Source: Chrysogorgia sp. JL179-B06 | Lineage: Eukaryota; Cnidaria; Anthozoa; Scleralcyonacea; Chrysogorgiidae | DNA: 64,000 nt | Assembly (NCBI GenBank): GCA_035772405.1 | Contig: JAYKKM010000178.1 | Coordinates: 310,001 to 374,000, forward strand | Direction of reading: 5' to 3' | Shown: in pieces, positions 37,147 to 50,396 of the stretch | Layout: every line of letters begins with the position of its first letter | Numbering within the stretch: the stretch's first letter is position 1 | Translations under genes and position numbers: made by a program | Notes under the pieces: generated by a model | The model's database searches: none | Told to the model about the DNA's origin: nothing | Seen by the model: only the letters and a program-made list of their open reading frames with translations

Positions 37147-40100
37147 AGGAAATACAATGCAGAAAATTAGGAAACACAATGCAGAAAAAGGAAATACAAT
37201 GCAGAAAAAAGGAAATACAATGCAGAGAAAAGGAAATACAACGCAGTGAAAAGGAGATACAATGCAGAAAAAAGGAAATAGAATGCAGAAAAATAGGAAA
37301 CACAATGCAGAAAAAAGGAAATACAATGCAATCAAAAGGAAATACAATGCAGAAAAAAGGAAATACAATGCAGAGAAAAGGAAATACAATGCAGAAAAAG
37401 AAATACAATGCAAAAAAAGGAAATACAATGCAATGAAAAGGAAATACAATGCAATGAAAAGGAAATACAATGCCGAGAAAAGGAAATACAATGCCGAGAA
37501 AAGGAAATACAATGCAGAAAAACGAAATACAATGCAAAAAAAAAGGAAATACAATGCAGTGAAAAGGAAATACAGTGTAGTGAAAAGGAAATACAGTGCA
37601 GAAAAAAGGAAATACAGTGCAGACAAAAGGAAATACAGTGCAGACAAAAGGAAATACAATGCAGAAAAAAGGAAATACAATGCAAAAAAAGGAAATACAA
37701 TGCAGAAAAAAGGAAATACAATGCAGAAAAAAGGAAATACAATGCAGAAAAAGGAAATACAATGCAGAAAAATAGGAAACACAATGCAGAAAAAAGGAAA
37801 CACAATGCAGAAAAAAGGAAATACAATGCGGAAAAATAGGAAACACAATGCAGAAAAAGGAAATACAATGCAGAAAAAAGGAAATACAATGCAATGAAAA
37901 GGAAATACAATGCAGAGAAAAGGAAATACAATGCAATGAAAAGGAAATACAATGCAGAAAAAAGGAAATACAATGCAATGAAAAGGAAATACAATGCAGA
38001 AAAAAGGAAATACAATGCAATGAAAAGGAAATACAATGCAGTGAAAAGGAAATACAATGCAGACAAAAGGAAATGCAATGCAATGGAAAGGAAATACAAT
38101 GCCGAAAAAAAGGAAATACAATGCAAGAAAAGGAAATACAATGCAGAAAAAGGGAAATACAATGCAGAAAAAAGGAAATAGAATGCAGAAAAAAGGAAAT
38201 ACAATGCAGAAAAAAGGAAATAGAATGCAGAAAAATAGGAAACACAATGCAGAAAAAAGGAAATACAATGCAGAAAAATAGGAAACACAATGCAGAAAAA
38301 GGAAATACAATGCAGAAAAAAGGAAATACAATGCAATCAAAAGGAAATACAATGCAGAAAAAAGGAAATACAATGCAGAGAAAAGGAAATACAATGCAGA
38401 AAAAAGGAAATATAATGCAGAAAAAGAAATACAATGCAAAAAAAGGAAATACAATGCAATGAAAAGGAAATACAATGCCGAGAAAAGGAAATACAATGCA
38501 GAACAAAAGGAAATACAATGCAGTGAAAAGGAAATACAATGCAGAAAAAAGGAAATATAATGCAGAAAAAGAAATACAATGCAAAAAAAGGAAATACAAT
38601 GCAATGAAAAGGAAATACAATGCAGAAAAAAGGAAATATAATGCAGAAAAAGAAATACAATGCAAAAAAAGGAAATACAATGCAATGAAAAGGAAATACA
38701 ATGCCGAGAAAAGGAAATACAATGCCGAGAAAAGGAAATACAATGCAGAAAAACGAAATACAATGCAAAAAAAGGAAATACAATGCAGTGAAAAGGAAAT
38801 ACAGTGCAGTGAAAAGGAAATACAGTGCAGAAAAGGAAATACAATGCAGAACAAAAGGAAATACAATGCAGTGAAAAGGAAATACAATGCAATCAAAAGG
38901 AAATACAATGCAGAAAAAAGGAAATACAATGCAGTGAAAAGGAAATACAATGCAGAAAAAAGGAAATACAATGCAATCAAAAGGAAATACAATGCAGAAA
39001 AAAGGAAATACAATGCAAAAAAAAGGAAATACAATGCAGAGAAAAGGAAATACAATGCAGTGAAAAGGAGATACAATGCAGAAAAAAGGAAATACAATGC
39101 AGTGAAAAGGAAATACAATGCAATCAAAAGGAAATACAATGCAGAAAAAAGGAAATACAATGCAGTGAAAAGGAAATACAATGCAATCAAAAGGAAATAC
39201 AATGCAGAAAAAAGGAAATACAATGCAGTGAAAAGGAAATACAATGCAATCAAAAGGAAATACAATGCAGTGAAAAGGAAATACAATGCAGAAAAAAGGA
39301 AATACAATGCAGTGAAAAGGAAATACAATGCAGAAAAAAGGAAATACAATGCAATCAAAAGGAAATACAATGCGGAAAAAAGGAAATACAATGCAGTGAA
39401 AAGGAAATACAATGCAGAAAAAAGGAAATACAATGCAGAAAAAAGGAAATAGAATGCAGAAAAAGGAAATACAATGCAGAAAAAAGGAAATAGAATGCAG
39501 AAAAATAGGAAACACAATGCAGAAAAAAGGAAATACAATGCAGAAAAATAGGAAACACAATGCAGAAAAAGGAAATACAATGCAGAAAAAAGGAAATACA
39601 ATGCAATCAAAAGGAAATACAATGCAGAAAAAAGGAAATACAATGCAGAGAAAAGGAAATACAATGCAGAAAAAAGGAAATATAATGCAGAAAAAGAAAT
39701 ACAATGCAAAAAAAAGGAAATACAATGCAATGAAAAGGAAATACAATGCCGAGAAAAGGAAATACAATGCAGAACAAAAGGAAATACAATGCAGTGAAAA
39801 GGAAATACAATGCAGAAAAAAGGAAATATAATGCAGAAAAAGAAATACAATGCAAAAAAAGGAAATACAATGCAATGAAAAGGAAATACAATGCAGAAAA
39901 AAGGAAATATAATGCAGAAAAAGAAATACAATGCAAAAAAAGGAAATACAATGCAATGCAAAGGAAATACAATGCCGAGAAAAGGAAATACAATGCCGAG
40001 AAAAGGAAATACAATGCAGAAAAACGAAATACAATGCAAAAAAGGAAATACAATGCAGTGAAAAGGAAATACAGTGCAGTGAAAAGGAAATACAGTGCAG

Positions 40101-41935
40101 AAAAGGAAATACAATGCAGAACAAAAGGAAATACAATGCAGTGAAAAGGAAATACAATGCAATCAAAAGGAAATACAATGCAGAAAAAAGGAAATACAAT
40201 GCAGTGAAAAGGAAATACAATGCAGAAAAAAGGAAATACAATGCAATCAAAAGGAAATACAATGCAGAAAAAAGGAAATACAATGCAAAAAAAAGGAAAT
40301 ACAATGCAGAGAAAAGGAAATACAATGCAGTGAAAAGGAGATACAATGCAGAAAAAAGGAAATACAATGCAGTGAAAAGGAAATACAATGCAATCAAAAG
40401 GAAATACAATGCAGAAAAAAGGAAATACAATGCAGTGAAAAGGAAATACAATGCAATCAAAAGGAAATACAATGCAGAAAAAAGGAAATACAATGCAGTG
40501 AAAAGGAAATACAATGCAATCAAAAGGAAATACAATGCAGTGAAAAGGAAATACAATGCAGAAAAAAGGAAATACAATGCAGTGAAAAGGAAATACAATG
40601 CAGAAAAAAGGAAATACAATGCAATCAAAAGGAAATACAATGCGGAAAAAAGGAAATACAATGCAGTGAAAAGGAAATACAATGCAGAAAAAAGGAAATA
40701 CAATGCAATCAAAAGGAAATACAATGCAGAAAAAAGGAAATACAATGCAGAAAAAAATAAATACAATCCATTGAAAAGGAAATACAATGCAGAAAAAAGG
40801 AAATACAATGCAGAAAAAAGGAAATACAATGCAAAAAAAAGAAAAACAATGCAGTGAAAAGGAAATACAATGAAGAAAAAGGAAATACAATGCAGAAAAA
40901 AGGAAATACAATGCAAAAAAAGGAAATACAATGCAGTGAAAAGGAAATACAATGCCGAGAAAAGTAAATACAATGCCGAGAAAAGAAAATACAATGCAAT
41001 GGAAAGGTAATACAATGCAGAAAAAGGAAATACAATGCAGTGAAAAGGAAATACAATGCAGAAAAAGGAAATACAATGCAAAAAAAGGAAATACAATGCA
41101 GTGAAAAGGAAATAAAGTGCAGTGAAAAGGAAATACAGTGCAGAAATAAAGGAAATACAATGCAGACAAAAGGAAATACAATGCAGACAAAAGGAAATAC
41201 AATGCAGAAAAAAGGAAATACAATGCAAAAAAAGGAAAAACAATGCAGTGAAAAGGAAATACAATGCAGAAAAAAGGAAATACAATGCAGAAAAAAGGAA
41301 ATACAATGCAAAAAAAGGAAATACGATGCAGTGAGAAGGAAATACAATGCCGAGAAAAGGAAATACAATGCAGTGGAAAGGAAATACAATGCAGAAAAAG
41401 GAAATACAATGCAGTGAAAAGGAAATACAGTGCAGTGAAAAGGAAATACAATGCAAAAAAGGAAATACAATGCAGAACAAAAGGAAATACAATGCAGTGA
41501 AAAGGAAATACAACGCAGTGAAAAGGAAATACAATGCAGAAAAAAGGAAATACAATGCAGACAAAAGGAAATACAATGCAGTGAAAAGGAAATACAATGC
41601 AGTGAAAAGGAAATACAGTGCAGGAAAAAGGAAATACAATGCAGTGAAAAGGAAATACAACGCAGTGAAAAGGAAATACAGTGCAGAAAAAAGGAAATAC
41701 AATGCAGTGAAAAGGAAATACAACGCAGTGAAAAGGAAATACAGTGCAGTGAAAACGAAATACAATGCGGATAAAATGAAATACATTGCAGAAAAAAGGA
41801 AATACAATGCAGAAAAAAGGAAATACAATGCGAAAAAAAGGAAATACAATGCAGTGAAAAGGAATACAGAATACAGAAAAATGTAAATAGAATGCAGAAA
41901 AAAGGAAATACAATGCGGAAAAAGGAAATACTATT
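37147..41935. repeat. 21 bp-unit satellite array, right arm
   Basis: Continuation of the 16846-19781 array. The first roughly 690 bp repeat 18703-19395 almost base for base. Further right a second higher-order repeat of 1,270 bp is visible (for example 38825 recurs at 40095). Long open frames in both directions (up to 1170 codons on the minus strand) are by-products of the 21 nt period. The array ends directly against the polymerase relic. Confidence 0.95.
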
Positions 41936-41937
41936 GC

Positions 41938-42480
41938 TAACAATGATGACAAATGCTTTAAGTACTGTCATGTCTTACATAAAAACCTTGTTAACAAGAA
42001 CCCACAAAGAGTGGCGAAACGTAAGATCGACAGAAAAAGATCGAGTGTCACTAAAGCAATACCATAAAATAGAAAATCAAAATGGCATCAACATCAACGG
42101 TTTTGGCTATAAACAAAAGGAACCATTCGCCATTTACTTATTAAAGGAAACACATGAGGACCATATGCAAAATGAAAGATGAGGCAGGTGATGTACTGAT
42201 AATAGTTGGTTTGAGGTAGAAAATGTATTCCTACACGAAGGACAACAACAATGGCGGGAAAACTGCCAAGGGTGTGAAGAAAAAATATCGTGAAGAAGCT
42301 CATCAAACATGAGAACTACAAAGATGTGTATGAACTACAGAACGAACTCCGTCAGAAGTGTCAACCATCGGATAGTCAGTTATGAGATCAATAAAGTGAG
42401 CCTCGATAAAATATATATTCATAAAGATGGAATACTCGTATGTTACTCCTATGTATATGGTCATAAGAACATTCCCATAA
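41938..42480 (+). pseudogene. Relic of a second Polinton DNA polymerase
   Basis: Two blocks align with the intact polymerase in this window. The first (41938-42177) has KCFKYCHVLHK, VSLKQYHKIENQNGININGF and GYKQKEPFAIYLLKETHEDH, matching about residues 235-320. The second (about 42220-42480) has KMYSYTKDNNNGGKTAKGVK, then after frame breaks VSYEINKVSL and YVYGHKNIP, matching about residues 1131-1220. About 800 residues, including the whole catalytic domain, are missing. Several stops and shifts are present. It is an older, different Polinton, oriented opposite to the intact polymerase gene. Confidence 0.85.
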
Positions 42481-42499
42481 AAATAAGAACAGGACCATA

Positions 42500-42660
42500 A
42501 AATATCCCCACAAAAATAAGCACTTGGTGGTACCAGCACATTTTGCTTCCCTTCGGCAACTCCATCCCCCCTTCGTGGATTGCTGTTTTCTGGAACCCCC
42601 TCTTTTGGTGCCCACAAAAATAAGCAATTGGGGGTGCCAGCACATTTTCATTTTCCAACA
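42500..42660. repeat. Short direct repeat, two copies
   Basis: CCCACAAAAATAAGCACTTG with GTGGTACCAGCACATTTT (about 42508) recurs about 107 bp later (about 42611). No gene is seen. Confidence 0.6.
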
Positions 42661-43347
42661 AATTCACCCCATTTCAATTTTCCGTGAATTTGTGAAAAAT
42701 AGTATTGTTACCCCCAAGTGTTATACTACTATCTCGAGACGACGTTAACGGTTAAGACGTCAAAATCCATTGGTCAAGTTTAACGTTTACTGACTAATTG
42801 AAGCAGTTTGGATGTTAAGAAGCTTCTATACTGTAGGCTCGTAGAAATCACATTCACAGTTCATTTGAACTCTATTCTTATAAGACAAAATTGAAGCTAG
42901 TTGTGTAACACCGTCACCGTTCTGTTTGTTTAACCTTGGGTCGATGGTAGTGAGAGCTATGAACTATTATGCATACGAAAACCTCGCTCTATCATAGATT
43001 CAATTCCAGTCAATCTGGCTTCCATCAACTCCAATAATTCGCCATAGGTTGCTTCGCGTGGGGATTACCTTTTCGATTGGATCAGTGATGGAAAGTGTTG
43101 TCCTCACGGCCACACTTCGGCCACGGTGAAACACACACTGACAATGTGTAACACACACTGGCAATGTGTTTTGGCAACCTCTATAAGGTTGAGGGGCCCC
43201 TGATCTTCGCTTGGGGAAGCCCATCTTGGACACGAGAGTAAGGTCCATAACAACGATGGCCCTTACTCACACTCTGACTTTCTGCAACTTTTCTGTGGTA
43301 TCGTGAGTTATTTTCAAATATTGACCGAACCATCTGTCATTATGTAG
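42661..43347. other. Intron sequence with no recognised feature
   Basis: The end of the large intron. A minus-strand open frame at 43000-43248 (82 codons) could be a transposase remnant, but I recognise no motif in it. Confidence 0.35.
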
Positions 43348-43473
43348 TTTGCTATGGCTCATCAGTGGATGCAGTTAAATATTCTACCTGGGTCCAAATG
43401 TATTGTTTGTGAAAAAAGTTGTGGCGGGAAAAAGAACTTGCAAGATCGAAAGTGTATTTGGTGTGGTTTAACT
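43348..43473 (+). CDS. DGK exon: second C1 domain, N-terminal part
   Basis: 126 nt, phase 0, acceptor TATGTAG and donor GTGAGT. It codes FAMAHQWMQLNILPGSKCIV then CEKSCGG...CIWCGLT. It joins in frame to the exon at 16551-16663 across the Polinton intron, so the transcript must remove 26,684 nt here. Confidence 0.93.
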
Positions 43474-43559
43474 GTGAGTACAGATATTTTTATCGTTATT
43501 TTTCATTTTCATCTTTAAAGAGGAAACCTCACTCACCATGGTCTAGTGATATAGCCCAG

Positions 43560-44215
43560 CGGTTAAGCCCGAAATTTTGCCTTAATCGTTCGTTTTGTGA
43601 TAAAAGCATGAAACTTGGCAAGTAGATAAAGTTACTAGTGCTGATGACTTTCTGATATAGGGCCAATGCAGATTTCTTCCTGGTTGCCAATTTCTTCCAA
43701 TTTACCTATCAAAGTATATATATTATAAAAAAGTGAAAATTCAAAGTTCACTTTTAGTGAATATCACCTATATCATTAGAAAGTTCGCGAAAAACTATAT
43801 GAAGGACATTCAAGCGGGTAGGACGATTTTCTAAGCCTATTTTGAGATATTAACGCTCAAAAATGTGGAAAATGCCGCAAAATGCTACAAAATGCTTGTT
43901 TTTAGTGGGTTTAGCCTTCTGTAACTCAAAATGAGCTTGGAAAATCGTACAACCCACTTGAGTGTCCTTCATATAGTTTTTTGCGAACTTTCTAATGGTA
44001 TGGGTGATATTCGCTAAAAGTGAACTTTGAATTTTCACTTTTTTATAATATAGTACTTTGATAGGTAAATTGGAAGAAAAACTCGATTTTGTGGCAACCA
44101 GGAAGAAATCTGCATTGGCCCTATATCAGGAAGTCATGAGCACTAGTAACTCTATCTACTTGCCAAGTTTAATGCTTTTATCATAAAACGCACAATTCAC
44201 CCCTTTAACAGCTGG
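43560..44215. mobile_element. Foldback element in DGK intron
   Basis: Arms of about 250-300 bp face each other around 43895. Outer parts read GTGATAAAAGCATGAAACTT and AAGTTTAATGCTTTTATCAT; inner parts share CTTTTAGTGAATATCACC and its complement. The spacer is small, so the arms could form one long hairpin. No ORF and no clear target duplication. Confidence 0.7.
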
Positions 44216-44223
44216 ACTAATAG

Positions 44224-44530
44224 CTGTTGTGCTTGATGGGTCGAACCTCCACTCAGGGTCTTAAAAATAATTGATGAGAAATTGCTGCCTTTGCAATAAT
44301 ATCAGCAAATGGTAAGACGTTCGGGTCTTCTCTAACAGCACAGTCAAAACGGTAACGATTATAATGAAAATAAATTAATATATCCATGGTTACCACATAT
44401 GTCTATGAGCTGGGAGACAGAGGTTCAAATCCTGGGTCGGACCCCCACTCAGAGTCTTAAACTGAGAAACTGCTGCCTTTGCAATAATATTAGCAAATTG
44501 TATGACTTCGGGTCTTCTCGGATCGTAGGC
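44224..44530. repeat. Direct repeat of a SINE-like unit
   Basis: Two copies share CCCACTCAGAGTCTTAAA and GCTGCCTTTGCAATAATAT with CGGGTCTTCTC, about 195 bp apart. A Pol III B-box-like AGGTTCAAATCCTGGGTC precedes the second copy. Probably SINE remnants. Confidence 0.45.
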
Positions 44531-44739
44531 CCTCGAAACCCGTATCATACATAGACTTCTAGCCTGTTGGGGTATTCCGTTCACCTACGAGAAAAAAAAC
44601 AAAAAAAACACAAAACAATAAAAAACAATAAATTTAATAAACTAAATTAAACTAAACTAAATAATTCTCGGTATCATGCGAAAACTGAATCCAATAATTG
44701 TTAAATGCTCTTACCTGCACTCTTTTTCTGTTGTTATAG

Positions 44740-44865
44740 GTACATAGCGCGTGTGAGAGTTCTAGCACTTTTCATTCTAAATGTTCTTTGGGTGATAATC
44801 AGTTGTCGATATTGCCTCCAACTGCGTTGAGCTTTTCAAACATGCATGCAGGAATAATTATGGAA
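44740..44865 (+). CDS. DGK exon: second C1 domain end and linker
   Basis: 126 nt, phase 0, acceptor TTGTTATAG and donor GTAAGT. It codes VHSACESSSTFHSKCSLGDN then QLSILPPTALS. The Cys/His spacing completes a second C1 domain (HX12CX2CX14CX2CX4HX2CX9C overall), and ILPPTAL matches the class II linker. Confidence 0.93.
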
Positions 44866-45554
44866 GTAAGTATACTTTTTAATGCTTTTATTATATGGCT
44901 GCATTTTCCGCTATAAACCTAAAATAACGCGTGCCATAATTCGGAATTTGGGTCAGTCTCGTATGAGCATGCGCGCTCCTTGAGTCTTCTGAACTTTGAT
45001 AATTCTAAAATGTTTTGCGTGGTGACTTCAACTATAATCATAGTGCATGCTTTAGGATTGAAACAGCAGGTTAATGAGTCTAGTAACTGCAAACTCCTTG
45101 ATCATCATCATTGATCTGAACTTCACAAACAATAGTCATCGAGTAACGAATCGAGTAACATCTCGTCAATTATACTTTCTCAACTGACTCACCATCAGGG
45201 CTTTACAGAGAGTTGAAGAACTCTTCCCTGCACGTGAGATCAAATATTTGAATGCAGGATTGGAATTTGTTATCTCAGTAGTGGATGGAGACAAAATAAT
45301 ATTACATTAAAACAAGGTTTAATGACTAATTTATGTTTGTATAACAGGATAATACAATATATTGGTGGTCATGTTGGAATAAGGTGTACTGTATAGTTGT
45401 GTTCGACGAAGGAAAATGCTATCATAATGTAGTGTCATAATCGCGATTTTTTTCTGGATGTTTTGTGTCGACAACATTTTAGCTCTGAAACCGGAGGTTG
45501 CCTTTCGGGTCTCGTGGTTTGATTTCTCGTTAAAGATTCGATTTTAAGAGGTTA
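44866..45554. other. Intron sequence with no recognised feature
   Basis: About 690 bp between the C1 exon and a LINE tail. I see no repeat or ORF that stands out. Confidence 0.4.
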
Positions 45555-46127
45555 TTAATAGACTTATTGAACCTTAGTAAAACTAAATTTATGATTATTG
45601 GAAGTCCTGGAATGCTAAACACTTTCGATTCTGTTAATATCTGTACATCAGGGGAGTGCCTAGAGAGGTCTGACGCTTTTACGTATTGCCACGAACATCA
45701 GCTTTCCTGGGATGATCATATATACGATATAGTAAGAAGTTACTCAAGTTAAGTTTCTTTAGGAGAATTAAGATGTATCTCCCCATCAATGCTAGGAAGT
45801 TCTCCTTTAGTTCACGCATGTTACCTCTTTTTACTTATTGCGATATTGTCCGGGGGGATAGGGGTAATAGCACTTTATTGCAGTCTTTGCAGATTTTACA
45901 AAATAAGGCAGAAAAGGAAATCCTAAATTTGCCATACAGCTTTTCTGCCTCTGACGCTTATAATACAAGGTAGTACGTGTTAGCTGCCCCAATTACTGAC
46001 ATTATCAATTCATCTTTGAGCATTCTCGGTTGCAGCGCCAAAACTGTGGAATTCGTTACCACAGGAAATTAGAAGCTTTGAAATGTTAAGTAATTTTAAG
46101 TCTGCAGTTAAGACTTTTCTTTTTTAA
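45555..46127 (+). pseudogene. CR1-like LINE, RT C-terminal remnant
   Basis: Broken frames carry LNLSKTKFMIIGSPGMLNTF, QLSWDDHIYDI, MLPLFTYCDIVRGDRGNSTL, LQILQNKAEKEILNLP and, at about 46028-46127, APKLWNSLPQEIRSF before the stop. Order and spacing are those of the thumb and tail of CR1/RTE-like RTs. It is sense to the host gene. Confidence 0.7.
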
Positions 46128-47329
46128 AATTAATAGTTATTGTTCATAGTGTTAATATATGTAGTAGGCTTTATCTTATAATGAAACTGTAATTAGTTTT
46201 AAAAATAACTTTAAGAATATATATATTGTTGTAAGAGCATTGAGACTATTGTATAATGCTCCTAATACGTCTTTATTATTATTATTATTATTATAAGGAC
46301 AACGTAAGCCTCCTTCTAAGCCTCGATGGGTCGGATGGCTGGTGCAGCATTGACTTGTCCGTCCTATCAATAAAATAATTACATGTTTTCAAGAAAGCTT
46401 TACATAATAAGGACATTTTTACTCCGTTTGGAGATATATCAGTATCTGGAGATACAGTATAGGCATTATGTTATTTTGATATTCCAATTTATTATCTTAC
46501 TTTATGTAATTAGGTTTATTATGTTAGGACCCTGATGAAAATCACTGTATACGTGATCAGGTTTCCTCATTAAAGATCATTACTACTATAATACTATTGT
46601 TGTATATGCATGACAAATAAGAAAGCTCTCCATGTACGAATTCTCAGCTTCGACTCTTATATTTATAACTAGAAATACGTGTACGCAACAACCCCTCGCC
46701 CGCCGTAATAGCGTAGTCCTTAGTTATTTTACTTAAATAGATAACCCATTGATTTTCCAATCGAATGGACTTACGATAGACACTACATGTATCTTTGAGA
46801 GCCTTTAAACTACAAGCTTGTGTTATTCTGAATTTCATTGTTTCATAATTAGACATCAAACTAAATAACTCAAAGTGTTTACTTACTGAAACTTACTGAA
46901 AAAGCATGTATATATATCTTTGGGATTATTAAATCAAAGTTTAAAAAATTCTGTTTGTTAACAGAAAATACCTTCTGATTTAATATAAGGTAATTAAGCG
47001 CAAAAATAACAAAAAATCTGAGAATAAACGTAGAAATAGAACGTAGAATAAACGACAAAAGGCTACTTTCACTTCCCCTTGCATAAAAAAGCGCGGGAAA
47101 AAATTCCGGTCGAGATTTAGCACCCTCGCCCCCGGGCTTCGGGCGAGGGGATTATTATTTGTTGACATACACATCGCCATTCACCTTTTCAGTACTCTTG
47201 TTCCGAACGCAGTTTTATGCTTGATTACTACTGGTGGTATATCAGTTAACGAGAAGTTCAATTAGTATCGACACAGAACGGTCTACCCCGCTTAGAATCG
47301 TCTCGATATAGTTGTGCGTATAAGATGTT
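46128..47329. other. Intron sequence with short microsatellite
   Basis: A short (ATT)n tract at about 46270-46292 follows the LINE tail. A GC-rich phrase, CCCTCGCCCCCGGGCTTCGG, at about 47122 could form a small hairpin. No gene is seen. Confidence 0.4.
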
Positions 47330-47900
47330 TAACATGGAAAGACCATAGCTACTGTACGGTGTCAAAAAAAGATTATTAAATCTGCTTGTTTGATATACGG
47401 CATTTTACTACTTTGAATACTCTTAAACTAATATATTATGCATTAGTCTATCCATATCTTATCTATGGTAACTTAATATGGGGTGATACATACAACAAAC
47501 GAATCCAATATTGAAATAATAAAAGATTGTGCGCTTAATGACTTTCAACTCCTATATGGAACACACTAAACCAATTTTTGAAAATTTGAAAATATTAAAT
47601 ATCTTTAAAATCAATGATTATTTGACTAGTTTGTGGTTCATGTTTCGTTACCATTACATTAAAAATTTACCAGACGTTTTCACAAATTATTTTGTATCAA
47701 ACAATCAAATCCATCATCATAACACAATAAATGCATCAAAACTGATAACAAATTATGATAACAAATTATTATATAACAAATTATGTAAAACATACTCTTT
47801 CAAACAAAGGCATTGATATTTGGAATGGTTTGGAAACTAAACTAAAAAATATTAAATCCTACACATCTTATAAAATGGAAACAATTACAGAATTAACTTT
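47330..47900 (+). pseudogene. Second LINE RT C-terminal remnant
   Basis: Frames with shifts carry LMTFNSYMEHTKPIFENLKI, NDYLTSLWFMFRYHYIKNLP, HHHNTINASKLI, then KHTLSNKGIDIWNGLETKLK and IKSYTSYK. This is the tail region of a LINE RT of a family different from the 45555 copy. Confidence 0.65.
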
Positions 47901-48443
47901 TAATTATTTCCCAAATATACATTATATGTTGTTATTACTTTGTTACCAATATAGATGTCTTTCTGTAAATAGTTTCTCGTTATATTTCTTTCATTGGACC
48001 CTGCATTTTAATCTCCAAACAGTATTACTAACTTTTTGTTAATTAGTTTGTCTACTACTTTTTATATACTGAACTAGTAATATGTATATACTTTTAACAA
48101 TACATGTACCTTCGTTATACTGCACTTATTAATCTCTGTAAATATAATAATTTTCTTCTATCTTTATTCTTTAATAATAATTCTCTTATTGATTATTCTC
48201 TTATAGATTAACAAATAACTTCCACTAGGGGTCTTATTTAAAAAGCCTTTTAGGTTTCTAGTAGGGGCCCCTAGCCCATAAATAGTTGTAAATAGTTGTA
48301 AATAGTTCAAATGCATGGGCAAAAAATAAAAAATAATAAAATAATAAGGACTCTGTAATTCAAACCAGCTGTGTTTTGGCTTCGCTGTGCTTTTCTTCAC
48401 TTGGTTCATTGATCCTTATATTTGGTGTTGGTTTTATTTTCAG
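47901..48443. other. Intron sequence with no recognised feature
   Basis: AT-rich, with a duplicated AATAGTTGTAAATAGTT near 48290. Nothing else stands out before the next exon. Confidence 0.4.
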
Positions 48444-48509
48444 GCAACGAGACCTCCTCATGGTAATCCTTTGTTGGTATTTGTCAATACACGAAGTGGT
48501 GATAATCAG
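48444..48509 (+). CDS. DGK exon: start of catalytic domain
   Basis: 66 nt, phase 0, acceptor ATTTTCAG and donor GTACAA. It codes ATRPPHGNPLLVFVNTRSGD then NQ. PLLVFVN..SGDNQ is the signature opening of the DAGK catalytic domain. Confidence 0.95.
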
Positions 48510-48569
48510 GTACAATTAGATAGATAATTAAGTATAAATGGATGATTTAGTCGACATGTAACGCCGCCG

Positions 48570-48680
48570 CGTAATAATAATAATAATGTTTACTATTTAT
48601 ATAGCGCAAATTAGCATGTGTATATGATCAAATGCGCTTTACAACATCGACAATTTATTCAACACAATATTATACAAGAC
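48570..48680. repeat. Dispersed repeat with AGCGC hairpin
   Basis: TTTATATAGCGCAAATTAGC followed by AAATGCGCTTTACAAC. This TATAGCGC...GCGCTTTACA arrangement is a common dispersed repeat motif in invertebrate genomes. A (TAA)n tract lies just before it. Confidence 0.4.
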
Positions 48681-48884
48681 AATTTATTCGACACGAAAAC
48701 AAATGTTATGCCAATAACCTTAGCCGCACTAAGAATAAAGTGACACCTTCTGGAACACCCCCTCGAACAGTGTTCTCACGCGTAACATAAATAGAAACCT
48801 CAGTTGCCTGATGATCGCTTAAACGCGTGAAACTCCGAGTAGCAACGTTAATCATCTAATAAATATAAATATATGTAGTATTTA

Positions 48885-48985
48885 AAACACGAGAAGGAGT
48901 GTTTTATCATATTTAAAATGCGAGCGCGCAGCGCGAGCATTTTAGATATGATAAAACGCGAGTTCGAGTGTTTTAAATAGCTTCA
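48885..48985. repeat. Short foldback repeat
   Basis: TATTTAAAACACGAGAAGGA / GAGTGTTTTAAATAGC arms enclose TGATAAAACGC / GTGTTTTATCATA and a GCGCGCAGCGCG centre. Related in style to 7655-7757 and 11265-11375. Confidence 0.55.
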
Positions 48986-49225
48986 AAAACAATTGATTGT
49001 AATCATTAGGGAGTGTACTGGTTTTTATTTTCTATTAGAGGTAAATTGGGTTGATGTATGAAATGCAAATTAGCAGGAATTTTATATAAAGTTCGTAGAG
49101 ACTTTATATAATTTTCATGCTGATTAGTATTCATGGATTTTATCAGGTATAAAAGCCTTGCGCGTGACTAAATACGGAAATGTGATTGGACAATTTGGTT
49201 AATGAATATTAATGAGTTTTTGAAA

Positions 49226-49875
<650 letters not shown>

Positions 49876-50396
49876 TTCTCAATGAAAAAACGTGATGTAT
49901 TTGTTTTAAAATGAATTGAATTACAGGCCGTCTTTTGTGCATTGCTTTTGATATATAACAAAGGTCGGGAAAGAGTTTACCCTATAGCTAATAAAGCCCT
50001 ATTTTATTTCTTGTTTATTTGATAATGCAATGGTATTCTTCATCTATCTTGCTACATTTGGTGCAAATTTGAAAACAAATTGGGGGAATAATATTCAGCG
50101 CGTAGTAGGTTCACTCAGCAAAATATGACAGTTTTTGCTGCTAGTGAAAGTGCTCGTAAAATCCTTCGAATGGCACTGGTGGACAATATTCGGAAGTGAG
50201 ATGATTCTTCGCTACGGATGTTTGCCGTATATTGGTGGCGTTAATAACTCTGCAAGATATGTGTCCTTGCCACCCGAAATCAAGACTGAGCTTATCAACG
50301 AATGTTTCTTATTATGTTGTCATCTTACGCTGACCTGGAGACGTTAACTGGTTGTATTTTGAACTTTATTTAAGCAAAGATACTGACAATTTTTAA

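Noticed and set aside
38337..41849. 1170-codon minus-strand open frame in the satellite, and many other long frames at 16811-19867 and 36973-41971
   Set aside because: They are translations of the 21 bp unit (RKYNAEK on one strand, FLHCISF-type on the other). They exist in several frames and both directions because the period is a multiple of three. No gene-like structure.
37147..41935. CRISPR-like array
   Set aside because: The units are contiguous 21 bp satellite repeats with no unique spacers, in a eukaryotic intron.
43000..43248. Minus-strand 82-codon ORF as a transposase fragment
   Set aside because: No catalytic or structural motif recognised; could be chance.
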